A DNA stretch of 64,000 nt from Globodera rostochiensis (taxonomy: Eukaryota; Nematoda; Chromadorea; Rhabditida; Heteroderidae): assembly GCA_018350325.1 (NCBI GenBank), contig JAEVLN010000004.1, positions 2,046,001 to 2,110,000 of the forward strand, read 5' to 3'. This document shows, piece by piece, positions 36,001-47,311 of the stretch; position 1 is the first letter of the stretch; the number at the start of each line of letters is the position of its first letter. A program made the position numbers and the translations under genes. The notes below the pieces were generated by a model. It made no database searches. It had not been told where the DNA came from and was given only the letters and a program-made list of their open reading frames with translations.

Positions 36001-37958
36001 ATTTAATTTAAAAAAGATGATTTACCTTTAGGTCTGTCACATCGGTTCGTTGGCCTCTGTTTACCACAAGCCGCCCAGCTCTTTCGTCGACCCAACCCAC
36101 TATCCAGTGCGCACCGCAGTCATGCCAACTAGCAGGTCCGCCGGATTGGCGCCTAATCATAGAATATATAATAATGCAGGAAGTTTTATAGTAGAAATCG
36201 GGAAATTCCAGAATTTCCCATCTGCTAAAACATTTACGGCATTACTCGCGAATTTGGATTTTAGTGGAACAACTGTTTCGGCGGCTGCTGTGGCAACAAC
36301 GGCACCTCCACCACCAACTGTGATCCAACCTCCTCAAGACTCCATAATCGCGGATCTGCTCAATCTGGACATTTCTGGGCCAGCAACCGGTAATCATTTG
36401 TGTCGCTGGGGAAAGTGTCCAGTTGGGACTTTCTTTACTATGAATGCCTTGCAGCGCCGACTCATGCGTCGGTGATGATGGACATATTCGGCAGCGGAAT
36501 GCCATCGGTGGCTGCGGTTGATGCTGCCACCGCATCGAATATTTTTGATGTGCCATCGTCGTCTTCGTCCATCTTTGACAATGCTCCTTCGTTTGGCCTG
36601 TCCTCCAATGCCGCCCAGCAGCAGCAGCAACAGCAAGCCGTGCAGGCACCGACCGCCGTCATTTCCTCGTCAAATGCCGCCTCGTTGGATGCAATTTTTG
36701 GCTCTCCACTTGGGCCACCATCGGCAGCACCATCACCAATGGCGCAATCTGTGCCGCAGTCGCCCGACCAACAGCTCGCCAACTTGTTCGGCGGGTTGGG
36801 AGCGGGCACTGGTGTCGTCGCTTCTTCACTGCAAACGAGCGGAGGACCTTATGTGTCTCCCTATGAAGCATGAGCCATTCTTTACACCAGAAATGAATAA
36901 AAAAATAAATATTTTTTAGACATGGCTCGAGGCGTCCAAGGGAAAAGGACTGCAAATTGAGGGCCGTTGGGTCCGACGTGGTGGTCGAATACTCGCGGAA
37001 ATGAATTTGAACAACAAAGCGCTGCAACCGATGAACGCATTTGCCGTCCAATTCAACGGAAACAGGCACTCCTCGCTCGCATTCATTGTCATTTGGTAAA
37101 GAATGATGTCCTTTTCAGTTTTGGGCTCATGCCGTCAGAGCAGCTGAGCGTGGCGACCATTTTCCCCAACCAAAGTGTGTCCGTGTCGCTGCCGTGCAAC
37201 ACCACTGGGACCGTCCAACGGATGGAGCCGCTTACGAATTTGCAAGTTCGATTGTTTTTTTGATGTTATTTAAATTGTCAATTTTTATACAACTTTTCTA
37301 GGTGGCGCTGAAAAACAATGTTGACGTGTTCTATTTTGCGCTCATCGTCCCGCTCAATGTGTACTTTGACGAAGGTGGTCAGATGGACAAGCGTGACTTT
37401 CTGCAATTGTGGAAGGAAATTCCGGAGCAAAATGAGCTCCAATTCACTGTGCAGAACGACAAAAATCTGACTGCTGGTATGTTGCGTGCTGTATAAGAAA
37501 TGTGCATTTTGAGGAGCTGATAAGTATAAGACGACTCATTCACACTGTTTGGGATCACTTCAAATTACCATTTTCAGATGAGATTTGCGCAATTCTCCAA
37601 CAGAACAACGTGTTCACCGTCGCACGTCGTACGGTTGATGGACAAGAACTTCTTTATCACAGGCAGTCTTTGCAGACATTTTTTTTGTGATGTTTTATTG
37701 TTTGTTTTGAACTGTTCAGCATCAAATACACGAACCAAGTGTACATTCTGTCGGAGCTCAAAATGCTGCAGAACAGCCAAACACTGACGGTACAGAAACA
37801 AAATTTTAAATATTTTTATTTTTTAATGCCATTCTCATCCATTTAAGCTCTCTCTCAAATCTCGACACTTGAGCGCAATTGCGAACCTTTCCGAGCGCTA
37901 TCAGCTTCTTCTCAATTCTTCACCTGTTTCTGCTTCTCCTGTTGTTGATGCGCTCTGA
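33073..37958 (+). CDS. apb-1: AP-1/AP-2 clathrin adaptor beta subunit
   Basis: The beta subunit binds clathrin and acidic-dileucine cargo; C. elegans uses a single beta in both AP-1 and AP-2. It starts [20 protein letters not shown] at 33073, matching the conserved beta N-terminus. The HEAT-repeat trunk follows: [135 protein letters not shown] and [15 protein letters not shown]. The hinge (about 36100-36870) is Gln/Ala/Ser-rich and has [18 protein letters not shown]. The ear runs from [16 protein letters not shown] through [18 protein letters not shown] and [15 protein letters not shown], ending at 37958. Confidence 0.95.
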
Positions 37959-38327
37959 GGCACTCCCTCGTCATGAAAAGGACATACATGTGTGTTATGT
38001 GTGAGGAAGTACTAAATGGGAAACAACTTACTGTTTTTTTTCCAGATTTATCATTTTCGGTTTTTGTTTTTAAGTCATAGAATTAATTACGAGCCCGTCG
38101 ATTGACATTCCGCTTTTTTTATTTCATAATATACATGAAAAATAATAAATTCTTTTGTTCTTCAGATTAGAGATACTGACTGCTGGGGTTAATGAAGTTT
38201 TAGGGCACTCGGCCAAAAGAATCCCCTCTCCCCACATTTATTTCAATATTTCGCACAACGTATGAACAGAAAATTTTATTCCATCAACATTAGTTCGACA
38301 TCTTTGTGGCGAATTGTCACATTTCAA
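37959..38327. other. Convergent 3' flanks of AP beta and a small secreted gene
   Basis: AT-rich, with AATAATAAAT at about 38141 as a possible polyadenylation signal for the beta gene. Nothing else was seen. Confidence 0.45.
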
Positions 38328-38839
38328 TTAGTCACCGTCGAACAAATCGTGGTACGCCTTGAGAAATGAACACAGTGGAATTGTTGTTGTGTTCGTCTGA
38401 TTTGCTTACCTTGATTTGGTCCATGGCTCTGCTTTCAAACTTTGATGCTTCCAACATTATCCACATGAATTGTCGTGGGTGGCGCAGCAAGCGGGACATT
38501 GAAATAGCTGAACTGCTTACTTTTGTATTGGCCTCCCATCGGATTTTGCACCGAGATTGAAGCAGAGACCACCGAAAACACGGTTGCTCCTCTCGAGACC
38601 GAGACTCTCGAGCAGTCGCCCAATTAATTAGTCCATTTTCCCATGGCCGACCAAAAACAAATGATGTTTGGGAACTTGCCTAAATGTTCCACTTCGCCAC
38701 CAACTATTCTGATCAGCTCAAAATTGGAATTGCTTTGAACATTGGCGGAGATGGACAACGGCAGAGCATTCTGTGACAAAACAACGACGAATGTCGTAAG
38801 AAGAAAGACAAAAGGGACGGAGGATGGGGAGTTCGGCAT
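38328..38839 (-). CDS. Small predicted secreted protein, 105 residues
   Basis: It starts MPNSPSSVPFVFLLTTFVVV at 38839, followed by LSQNALPLS, a clear signal peptide. Exon 1 ends EVEHLGK. Exon 2 gives VSVSRGATVFSVVSASISVQ and NPMGGQYK. Exon 3 gives SKFESRAMDQIK. The last exon reads AYHDLFDGD with TAA at 38330-38328. All three introns have GT-AG ends and the phases agree, which supports a real gene. There are no cysteines in the mature part, and no clear dibasic cleavage sites or transmembrane segment. An in-frame ATG at 38908 would put a longer, less signal-like start. I do not recognise the family; a secreted effector or peptide precursor is possible. Confidence 0.65.
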
Positions 38840-39238
38840 TGGCACTTTAGTTGCGTTATGGGACCAGTTATATTTACAGCATGTATAGATGCCGGGGTGT
38901 CGTCGCATTGAATCGTTTAAACTTTAAAGTGGTAATGTAATTAATTTATCGGTGTTCGTTTAATCGAGGAATAATTTAATTCAAAAAAGGGCCACCACTT
39001 TTTTGGTACATTTAATTTATCTAATTAATGCGAGAAGAAAGAAAATGTCGGCCCACAATTCAAACAAACTTATATTTGAACGTCGTTTGGCTGTCTAAAT
39101 TGACCACTGAACAAATTGAGATTAGATTTAGTTTTCCTTTTATAAACGCTGGAATATTTTTACAACTCAAAGATTTTCAATAATTGTCGAATCGCGCCCA
39201 TTCCTCCAACATTAACTGGACCTGTAACTTCAACTCCA

Positions 39239-39322
39239 AACTTAGGCCTAAGCCACCCTGAGCTTAGGGTTCGTTAGGCTTAGGCTTAGGCCTAGCTAGC
39301 CGAGCTTAAGCTTAGGCAAAAA
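39239..39322. repeat. TTAGGC-like interstitial repeat
   Basis: Several TTAGGC words (the nematode telomere unit) occur in both orientations, including TTAGGCTTAGGCTTAGGCC and GAGCTTAAGCTTAGGC. They are mixed with GCCTAAGCC and GGGTTCG variants. The array is short and degenerate. Confidence 0.7.
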
Positions 39323-39396
39323 ATAGTAGACCATAATTGATGTAAAAAAATAGGGTGTGTAAACGATTATGTATTTTTATTTATCTTATGTATGCA

Positions 39397-39486
39397 TCAG
39401 GGTTGCGTCGAACCTTGTGTTTCTTTTGTTTCGATTTCGAAAACCGAAATAAAAAAATTCTATTTTATTTCGACGCAGCCCTGATA
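39397..39486. repeat. Short hairpin (MITE-like) repeat
   Basis: CATCAGGGTTGCGTCGAA at 39397 is inverted as TTTCGACGCAGCCCTGAT ending near 39485. The middle is also self-complementary around TTTCGATTTCG/CGAAAT. Confidence 0.7.
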
Positions 39487-39497
39487 TCGTTTCCTTG

Positions 39498-39612
39498 GGG
39501 CCCAAACGTCCGGGGCCCAAACGTCCTTGGGGCCCAAACAGCGGGCCCAAACGGCAGGGCCCAAACGTCGGGGCCCAAACGGCAGGGCCCAAACGGCAGG
39601 GCCCAAACGTCC
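39498..39612. repeat. GGGCCCAAACG tandem array
   Basis: Eight GGGCCCAAAC units occur at 13-19 base spacing, with short variable linkers such as GTCC, AGC and GGCA. It lies directly after the hairpin. Confidence 0.88.
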
Positions 39613-39747
39613 TGTTGCCTTAGCATCAATTTTTTTAAAAAACGACGTTTTTCTGTCCCGGAGCTCCGGTGTTATTTTAGTCGCGCGGTAGATTAATTGT
39701 TTTTTGCTAGCAGATATTAAACAATTCAGCAATTTCTTTTTATACAA

Positions 39748-42700
39748 ATGCCAACAGAAAAAAATGTCAACACACCAAAGAAGTCTAAAAAGAAGCAGGA
39801 ACTGGACCAGATTGAAGAAGTGACCAAACTTTACACAAAATTCGATGCGGTAACCACTTATATAAAAATAATTTGTAAATCCTTAAACTGTTTCAGGAAG
39901 CCATTTCCTCAGGCGACCCGTTCAGCGCGTTTCCTCTTTCCCTAAAAACATTAAAAGGTCTCGAAGATGCAAAGTTCACGAAACCCACAGACATTCAACG
40001 TCTGAGTCTCGGGTAATCATTACACCATGGTTTGGGTGCCGACATTGCAGATACGCACTTCTTTTTTGTCCCATCAAACAACCAAAATATTCTTTAAACA
40101 AGTCTGAAGCGAGCATTCAGAAAATTCAAAAAAATAAAATCCACCAAAAACTTTTGCAAATATTTCCGTAACGAATTTTATGCAAATGACGCAAAAGCAT
40201 TGCTATTTTCAAATTCACATTTTCAGTCATTCAATTCTGGGTAAGGACGTCGTTGGTGGTGCAAAAACGGGTAGCGGCAAAACGCTTGCTCTCATTGTTC
40301 CGGTGCGTCACCCAAATTTATTCATTCGTTAATGTTCTTATTTTTTGTTTTGTTTTAGCTTCTCGAAAATCTTTGGCGAAATCGATGGACAAAAACGGAC
40401 GGACTTGGCGCTCTGATCATCACGCCAACGCGCGAATTGGCCTATCAAATATACCAAATGTTGAACACTGTCGGCAAACATCACGAATTTTCGGTTGCCC
40501 TTTTAATTGGCGGTAATATAATTACAAAAATTAATTCACAAAATTACCGACGAATTGTTTAGGCACAGACGTCGATTTTGAGAAGCACCGGTTGGCTGCC
40601 GTCAACATCATCATCTGCACGCCCGGCCGCCTCCTGCAGCACATGGACGAGAATGAGCACTTCAGCTGTGATCAGCTCCAAGTGCTGGTGATCGACGAGG
40701 CGGATCGCATTTTGGACATGGGATTTCGACAACAGGTACGCACGCCACAACGAATTTGCGCATTGAGTTTTTGTTAAAAATGAAATTGGTTAATTAAAAA
40801 AGTAAACGTTTCTTTTTTCGGATGGATGCGATCATTGAAAATTTGCCGAAAGAGCGACAAACGCTGCTGTTCTCCGCCACCCAAACGCGACGGACAGAGG
40901 ATTTGGTCCGTGTTTCGCTTCAGGACCCCGTCTTTGTGGCTGCTCATGAACATTGTGACAAAGCGACGCCCGACCAATTAGTGCAGGTAAATACTTCAAT
41001 TAAATCAAATTGTTTTGGTGCGCGGCATTCTTTTAAACAACAAAATTTGGTAACGAAAACATCGAAATTTTTTGCATATTCATCCTTTTCAGAGCTATTT
41101 TGTCTGCATGGAAGAGGATAAGCTCAACATGCTTTGGTGAGAAATTAAGTGGAACAAATTGAATAAATTAAACTAACGACAATTTACCAATTTTAGGTCA
41201 TTTCTGAAGAACAATTTGAAGAAGAAAACATTGGTTTTTGTCACTTGCTGTAAACAGGTGACAGACATTGTTCAATTCAAACGTCGTGTTATAAACTGAA
41301 ATTTTTGAAGGCCCGCTTCATCACGCAGGCGCTCAGCCATCTGCGGCCCGGGCTGTACTTCACCGGACTTTGGGGCGATCTCAAGCAGAACAAGCGCATG
41401 GAGCACTTCCATCGCTTTGACGCCGCAACGGGCGGGGCGGCCATGGTGTGCACGGACGTGGCCAGCCGGGGTTTGGACTTTAACGGCTTGGACTGGGTCC
41501 TGCAGATGGACTGCCCGCCGACGGTGGACGACTATATTCACAGGTCCACTCGAGCTCGTCGTGTTGTTCAGTTCGCATAACCCATTTCTCAACTTTCAGA
41601 GTTGGCAGAACAGCGAGAATGAACAGGAAGGGAGAGGCGATGCTCATGTTGACGCCGTCGCAAGAAGTTTTTACGACTTTGCTCAGTGAGCGCAGTGTGC
41701 CCATCAACAAAGTGACGTGAGTTTGCTTTGCCTTAGCGCATTTATCATTTTTTCATTACTTTTGTGCTCCTTCCCAGCGTTGAGCCAGACAAAGTGTTCG
41801 ATGTTCGCAACAAAATCAACAATTTGATGATTCCCAACCCGTCGTTGAAGCAATTTGCTCAGCAGGTAATTCAACTCGACATTTTCTCATTCTGAAAATG
41901 CTTTTTGTAGAGTTTGGTTGCTTATGCGAAAGCCGTTTATTTTACGAATTTAAAGGTGAGTCGGCTACATAACCGATGTGAAGTTTTAAAGAGAAGTTCG
42001 GTTGGCGTGACTGAAAATTCCAAAGGGAACGGTAGGGGGGGGGGGATTTCGTGAATTTTGAAAATTTACTCGAAATTTTTCTTTGGGTTTTCATCCGTCG
42101 GTGCCCACAAATGGCTTTATTTCTGTCTTATTTCATTTAAATTTTTCATTTTTAGAATGTCTTTGACGTGCGAAGCATTGACTTTGATGCTCTCGCAAAG
42201 TTGGCTTCTTAAGAACAACAATAATTTTAACTTCATATTTTCAGGTCTTATGGGTTGGTTGTCACGCCTCGGATACGCTTTCTCCGCAAAATGGGAATGG
42301 CACCGATGGGAAAATCCGAAGCAAACGGAAAAGCATTGCCGAAGCTGACGATGAAAACTGAACAAATTGTGTTGGGCGGCATGCAGGGCGAGAGCAACAC
42401 TGAAAATCCCTTTCAAATTGGAGGAGATACGGGCTGCGATGATGCGGATGATGATGTTGGAGATGAATCATTTTTGAAAGTGTCTCGGAGGGACGTGTTC
42501 AGCTCCATCAGCGAAGTTGATGTCAAGGTGTGCTAGTTGGATGGGCTTTTGGTTTTGGGCAAGAAAAGAAACATTTGATACAGAAATAACGGCCACATTT
42601 TTCCAGGAGGAAGTTTTGTCGAGAATTTCTTCAAAGAAACCAATATCGAAGACGTTGATGGCCAAGAAGATGATCAAACGGTTTGGCGTGGTCGGGAAAC

Positions 42701-42765
42701 GGAAACGTTTTGAAGATGAGGTGGAAAGTGACGGGGAAGACGATCACAAGAAAATTGCGTGTTGA
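39748..42765 (+). CDS. DDX10: DEAD-box RNA helicase DDX10 (Dbp4)
   Basis: DDX10/Dbp4 acts in the nucleolus in U3 snoRNA release and 18S rRNA maturation. It starts [20 protein letters not shown] at 39748. The Q-motif region reads KFTKPTDIQ. Motif I is GAKTGSGKT, Ia PTRELA, Ib TPGR, II DEAD in [27 protein letters not shown] and VI HRVGRTAR, the last formed across an intron at 41544-41600. After the helicase core come [18 protein letters not shown] and an acidic/basic tail typical of DDX10. The product ends EDDHKKIAC at 42765. The GLxxxPxIRF region distinguishes this from other DEAD-box proteins. The next gene starts only about 150 bases downstream. Confidence 0.94.
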
Positions 42766-42917
42766 ATTTTATTCCTTTTTTTTGTCATAAATTTTAAACT
42801 GCAAAATTCCCACCATTTTTATCCGATGTCAATGAGGACAAAACAAAAAAGTATACATTTTCCTTTTCTGCGCTTTTGAATATATTAGCAAATTGTGTTG
42901 AGAAAGAAGGCAAAGAT

Positions 42918-45368
42918 ATGCTGAGTGCGGCGAAGCGGGCCCGAACCCACTACAAGCCGATTGCATGGACTGAACATGAGGCCGTTGACGGTGAACACTT
43001 TGGCTGTTCGGATGCTGAGCGCTATTGGATGGACATGGAGGTGGGTGCGTTGGTTGGATGGATGGTTTTGAATTGATCCGAGCCCGTAAATCAAGCATTT
43101 TAATAATTGTTCCCTTTAATTTGATCGTTTTGCAGGAGGCGGCGGTGTTTGAGGCGCAAGGCAATGTGACGAGCTGCGACTTTTCGCCTATGTCGCCTCC
43201 TCTTTTGGCTTCAACGAGTGGAAAGGAGGTCATTTATTTTGAGAAATTTTTGTTAGCAAAATGATAATCCGAAAATAAAATCCGTCTTTTTTAAGATGAC
43301 AACATTCGATGCGCGGAAGTGTGAGCCCAAAACGATTTATTCAAAGTTCAAAGAACGGACAAATTCGGCCAAATTTCGTGCGGATGGCTCACTTTTGGGT
43401 ACGGATTCAATTCGGAATGTTTTGGCATTTGTCCATTTGAACATTTTTTGTTTCAAATTTGAATTTTAAACGCAAAGAGCCCGGTTTTGTGCATTCTTTA
43501 GGTGTGACAACCCATGCTGGTGAACTGATGTTTTTTGACACACAGTCCGAGTCGCAACAAAGGCATTGGGCACGCAATGCGATTCGCACGCTCCATGCCC
43601 ATCGGTGTGCTGTCAACGCGTTCTGCTACGACCGGAGTGGGCGCAAAGTGTTCTCATTGGCTGATGATGGAAGGACGAAACTGTTTGATCTCGCCGCCGC
43701 CTCATCGGCGGACGGTGCCATGCCGTTGTGGGAATGTGAGGCACACGCGGACGCAATTCGTACGGGTGTTGAGTCGCCGACTTCGGAGCACATTTTGGTT
43801 ACCGGTTTGTTTTGTAAATTTTGAAAAATTGGGATGGCTTAAAAGGTTTGAAGGGCTTTTTATTAAAAAGCTTTTAGGTTCATATGATCACACAGTGAAA
43901 CTTTGGGACATTCGCTCTGATGGAGCAGTACCCGTAAAACAATTTGACCACGGAGCACCGGTGGAGCGCGTTTTGTACATTCGAAACGACGACATTTTGG
44001 CGTCGGCTGGCGCTTCGACTGTCAAAATTTGGGACCTGAACACGGGCAAACTGTTGGCAAACATTGAAAACCACAACAAAACGGTGAGTTGCTGCTTTTA
44101 TTGATGGAGGGTGAATCAAGAGTCAACTTTGGTGGAGGGGGGTCTGAACATCTTAAACATATTTTAGGTCACTTCGCTGTGTTTGGCCAATGACGGCGCC
44201 TGTCTGCTCACCGGTGGTATTGATCGGCGCGTGAACGTTGTGCGGTTGGACGACAATTGCACATATGCCGTTCTGCACTCAATGCACCTTGAATGGCCCG
44301 TGCTGTCGCTTGCTGTCAGTCCGGACGACTCATTTTTGGCATTCGGAATGCCCAACAGATTGGCGTTGCATCGTCGGCAACCGCAAAAAACAGCTGCCGT
44401 CAATGGGACAACAACAACAAACGGTGGCGGAATGCAACAGCAAAATGTGAAGAGGAAAAAGCCAAAAAATGTGAAAGGATTTGACGAGCAAATTGTTGCC
44501 GACATACAAATGGAGGGAACAAACGGATGGGCAAAAGGCGGTGGCAGAACAGCGCAGAAACATCCAGCACGAGCGGTAGGAAGGGATTGGTTTAAATTTT
44601 TTGAAACTAAACTTTGAATCCATTTAAAAATTCCCAATTTGAAACCAAAAAATTGAATGAATTAAGAAATCGCCGAGCATTAACACTTTTTACAGATGAA
44701 AATGGAAATTGTGCAAAGGGATCGCATATTGGGCACCGAAAGCGTACCAGTGGAACTCACTGAGCAGCAACTGGACAAGGTCATTTAAATGTTCATTTTG
44801 GAGCTTTTTGGCTTATTTAGGTTTTGTTAATAATTTTGCGTTTGGCTTTTGATAGTATATTTGTTATTTATAATGCAATGGCACACTTATTTAAACCCAC
44901 ACATTTACAATATTTTAACATTTCAGCTCAGCTTGGGCACCCACGATCGACTGCTTCGCCAAGGAGCGTTCAAGGAATTGATCGGCAAAATGTTGCGCAA
45001 TGCGCAAGCACCGGCCGACCTTGTGGTGGCCACGTTTGGCCAAATTCGGATTCGGAATTGCCTTGACCAGGCGTTGGCCGACCATGACAAGCAGGAGCTG
45101 AAGCAGTTGTTCCTGTTTCTCAGACGCAATTTGTTCGTCGCGTCGTACTTCGACATTCTCTACGACGTGGCCACCGTTGCAATTGGTAAGCGCAGAAATT
45201 TTTTGCAACAAAAAAAAATGCTCCCTTTTTTTAGACATTTACGCGGGAAAACCGTTGCAGAAGGATGTCCGCAGCAACATCAAACTGTTGGAGGCACAGA
45301 TCAGTCAGGAGGTGCACGTCCAGGAAGTGCTCTGCGAGACAATTGGTGCCAATTTTTATAGAGTTTGA
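42918..45368 (+). CDS. UTP15: UTP15 U3 snoRNP WD-repeat protein
   Basis: UTP15 is part of the t-UTP/UtpA complex that loads on nascent pre-rRNA and supports small-subunit processing. It starts MLSAAKRARTHYKPI at 42918, after an acceptor TATATTAG. WD-repeat segments include VTSCDFSPMSPPLLASTSGK, HRCAVNAFCYDRSGRKVF, VTGSYDHTVKLWDIRSDG, ILASAGASTVKIWDLNTG and TSLCLANDGACLLTGGIDRR. A lysine-rich Asn/Thr linker follows, then the C-terminal UTP15 domain with LSLGTHDRLLRQGAFKELIG, VVATFGQIRIRNCLDQALAD and ELKQLFLFLRRNLFVASYFD. It ends at 45368. Domain order and the C-terminal block fit UTP15 and not other WD proteins. Confidence 0.92.
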
Positions 45369-47311
45369 TTCAAAGAAAGTGTTTTTTTGTCATTTGCCTT
45401 GATTTAAATTGGTTTTTCTCAAAAAATGTTTAATTTTTGTACTGGGATTCCCCCCCCCCCATTCCTCCGAACATTGAGTATTCTAAACCATAACAAATTT
45501 GGAATGCAAATATATTTCCAATTTAGGTGTACTGAAAATGGTGTTGCATTGGAATGAAATGAAAAACAAAAAAGCAGCCGCCGACACAATGGAAAATGGC
45601 GCTATCGAGACAAAAGCTGAATGAGTTAATAAGAAAAAGAAACGTGTTTTTATTGTTTTTTCCAGTTTTTACATACATTTTGTTATGTTTTGTTGCTTAC
45701 AAATTAGTCACGAACATTTTTAAAATGCTTCATATATGCAGAATAGGGGGAGTCGTGAAAATCAGGCGCCTTGGTCCTGGTAAATCCTGGTCTGGTATTT
45801 TCTTGACTCTCGGGAGTCAAATTTTTTGTTTGTTTCTTGGATCTCGACTCGAGTCTCGGGAATATTCAATTCTCGCACAGTCTCTACCAGAGCCGGCATT
45901 GTTGCTTTTCGCAGCCAGCCATTTATTTGATGTTTTTCTGTTACTTAAAACCGTTTCTGTTGCCCGGGTTCAGCAGAGCTCGTGGGAACAATGAAATGGG
46001 CGGCGGCGGTGTCTTTGTTGAATTAGAAAGTGCTTTTGGACTCCCTTCGTCCCCCGGGGGGGGGGGGAGAGTTACACGTTTATGTGCTTTAAATAGTGCT
46101 CGTCAAAAGTGAAAAACGGGAGCCCAGCCCGGTCCGCGGCTCGTATCCCAATCCCACCGGGCACAATTTATAAATAAAGCGCACTTAAAAATTTGGCGGG
46201 CGGACAAACGGCGGGTGGGTGATGCTTTTCGTTGACTCTCTCTTTTCCCCCCCCCCCCAAAATCCCCTTATTATCGCTTCTATTCTTTGTCGACGTTTCC
46301 ATCCGTTTTCCTGCCCCCCATATCCCTTCACATCCCTTTCCTTCTCCCCCTCTCTCTTTTCTTTTTTCTTCTGTTTTTCTCTTCTTTTTTCTGTTTTTTG
46401 TCTGTACCAATCCGCCTGCCCAATCCTTGGCCATAGCCCAACAGCAATGACGGGGCGGCACAATTGTCTGCCAGAATTGAAGAGAATGTGGAAGATGGGG
46501 GGCCTGTCCTCCTCGTGCTTTTACCTCCATACGCATCCTTCCACAAGCTTCCACAAATATCCCTCCCTCCCCCCCCCCCCCGAGGGGAAGTGTGAGGAGC
46601 GGCTCTACGCATGAGTGGGCATGAAAGGCTTCCACTTTTTCCTTGTTTCCCACTACCCTTTAGCCCCTCCAATTCTTCTTTTGCCACACTGTTGGGCGGC
46701 ATCGAGCTATTAGTCAGCAAAAATTTTACTTTTCTAAAGTACTAGCGGAAAGAAATTGGATCCCAATCCCTTTTTTTTATGTCGAGAACTAATTTTGTAA
46801 ATAAAAAAATAATTTCAAAAGCCGGAGGCATGGTCCAAATGGGCCGCCATGTTTATTATTAAAAAAAAATTCGACTGGATTTTTGAATGAAATTTTTTTT
46901 TAAGCAACATTATGCCAAAATTTAAATTTTTTTAATTTCCAAGTCCAAATTGGAGAAAAATTGGTAATTCTCTTACATTTTACACACTTGTCGTTGTTGT
47001 TTTTGTTGGAAAATCTTCCAAATATATGCCTTAATTTGTTAGCCTTGTGTAAATTAGTTACACAAACATTTACATTTTGTTTAATAAACGTTTTAATTGC
47101 ACTTTTTCAGATCTATTCCATAATTATTATAATGAATTTGATGGAACTGAAAGGTCTTCTCACAACAAAACAACCAATAACTGTCGATGACGAACCGTCG
47201 TGGTTGGCAGCATATGCTGGCATAATCTTGTCCTCCTGCTGTTTCTGCTGAGTTCATCTCCACCGCCTCAAAACCACGACGAGGCATAGGGAAAGGTGTA
47301 CAGAGGAGGAA
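45369..47311. other. Long intergenic and 5' leader before adenylyl cyclase
   Basis: This has C and G runs at about 45451, 46058, 46249 and 46568, and pyrimidine-rich sequence at 46240-46400. A stretch at about 45780-45890 has CTCGACTCGAGTCTCGGG palindromic words like those of the MITE at 2501. An acceptor TTTTTCAG at about 47103-47110 precedes a 39-codon upstream open frame (47132-47251, MNLMELKGLLTTKQPITVDD...) and then the cyclase start. No other supported gene was seen. Confidence 0.5.

Larger units (their letters stand above)
38909..39747. other. Repeat-filled intergenic stretch
   Basis: This lies between the small secreted gene and DDX10, which point away from each other. The first 300 bases are AT-rich. 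Then follow telomere-like repeats, a hairpin and a short tandem array, each listed separately. Both genes' promoters should be here. Confidence 0.5.

Noticed and set aside
36462..36809. Minus-strand frame over the AP beta hinge
   Set aside because: Antisense shadow of the Gln/Ala-rich hinge exon.
45596..45994. 132-residue plus-strand open frame downstream of UTP15
   Set aside because: No ATG at its start, no recognisable domain, and it contains repeat-like CTCGAG words.
46168..46720. Open frames on both strands in pyrimidine-rich sequence
   Set aside because: Low-complexity CT/AG composition keeps frames open; there is no protein signature.
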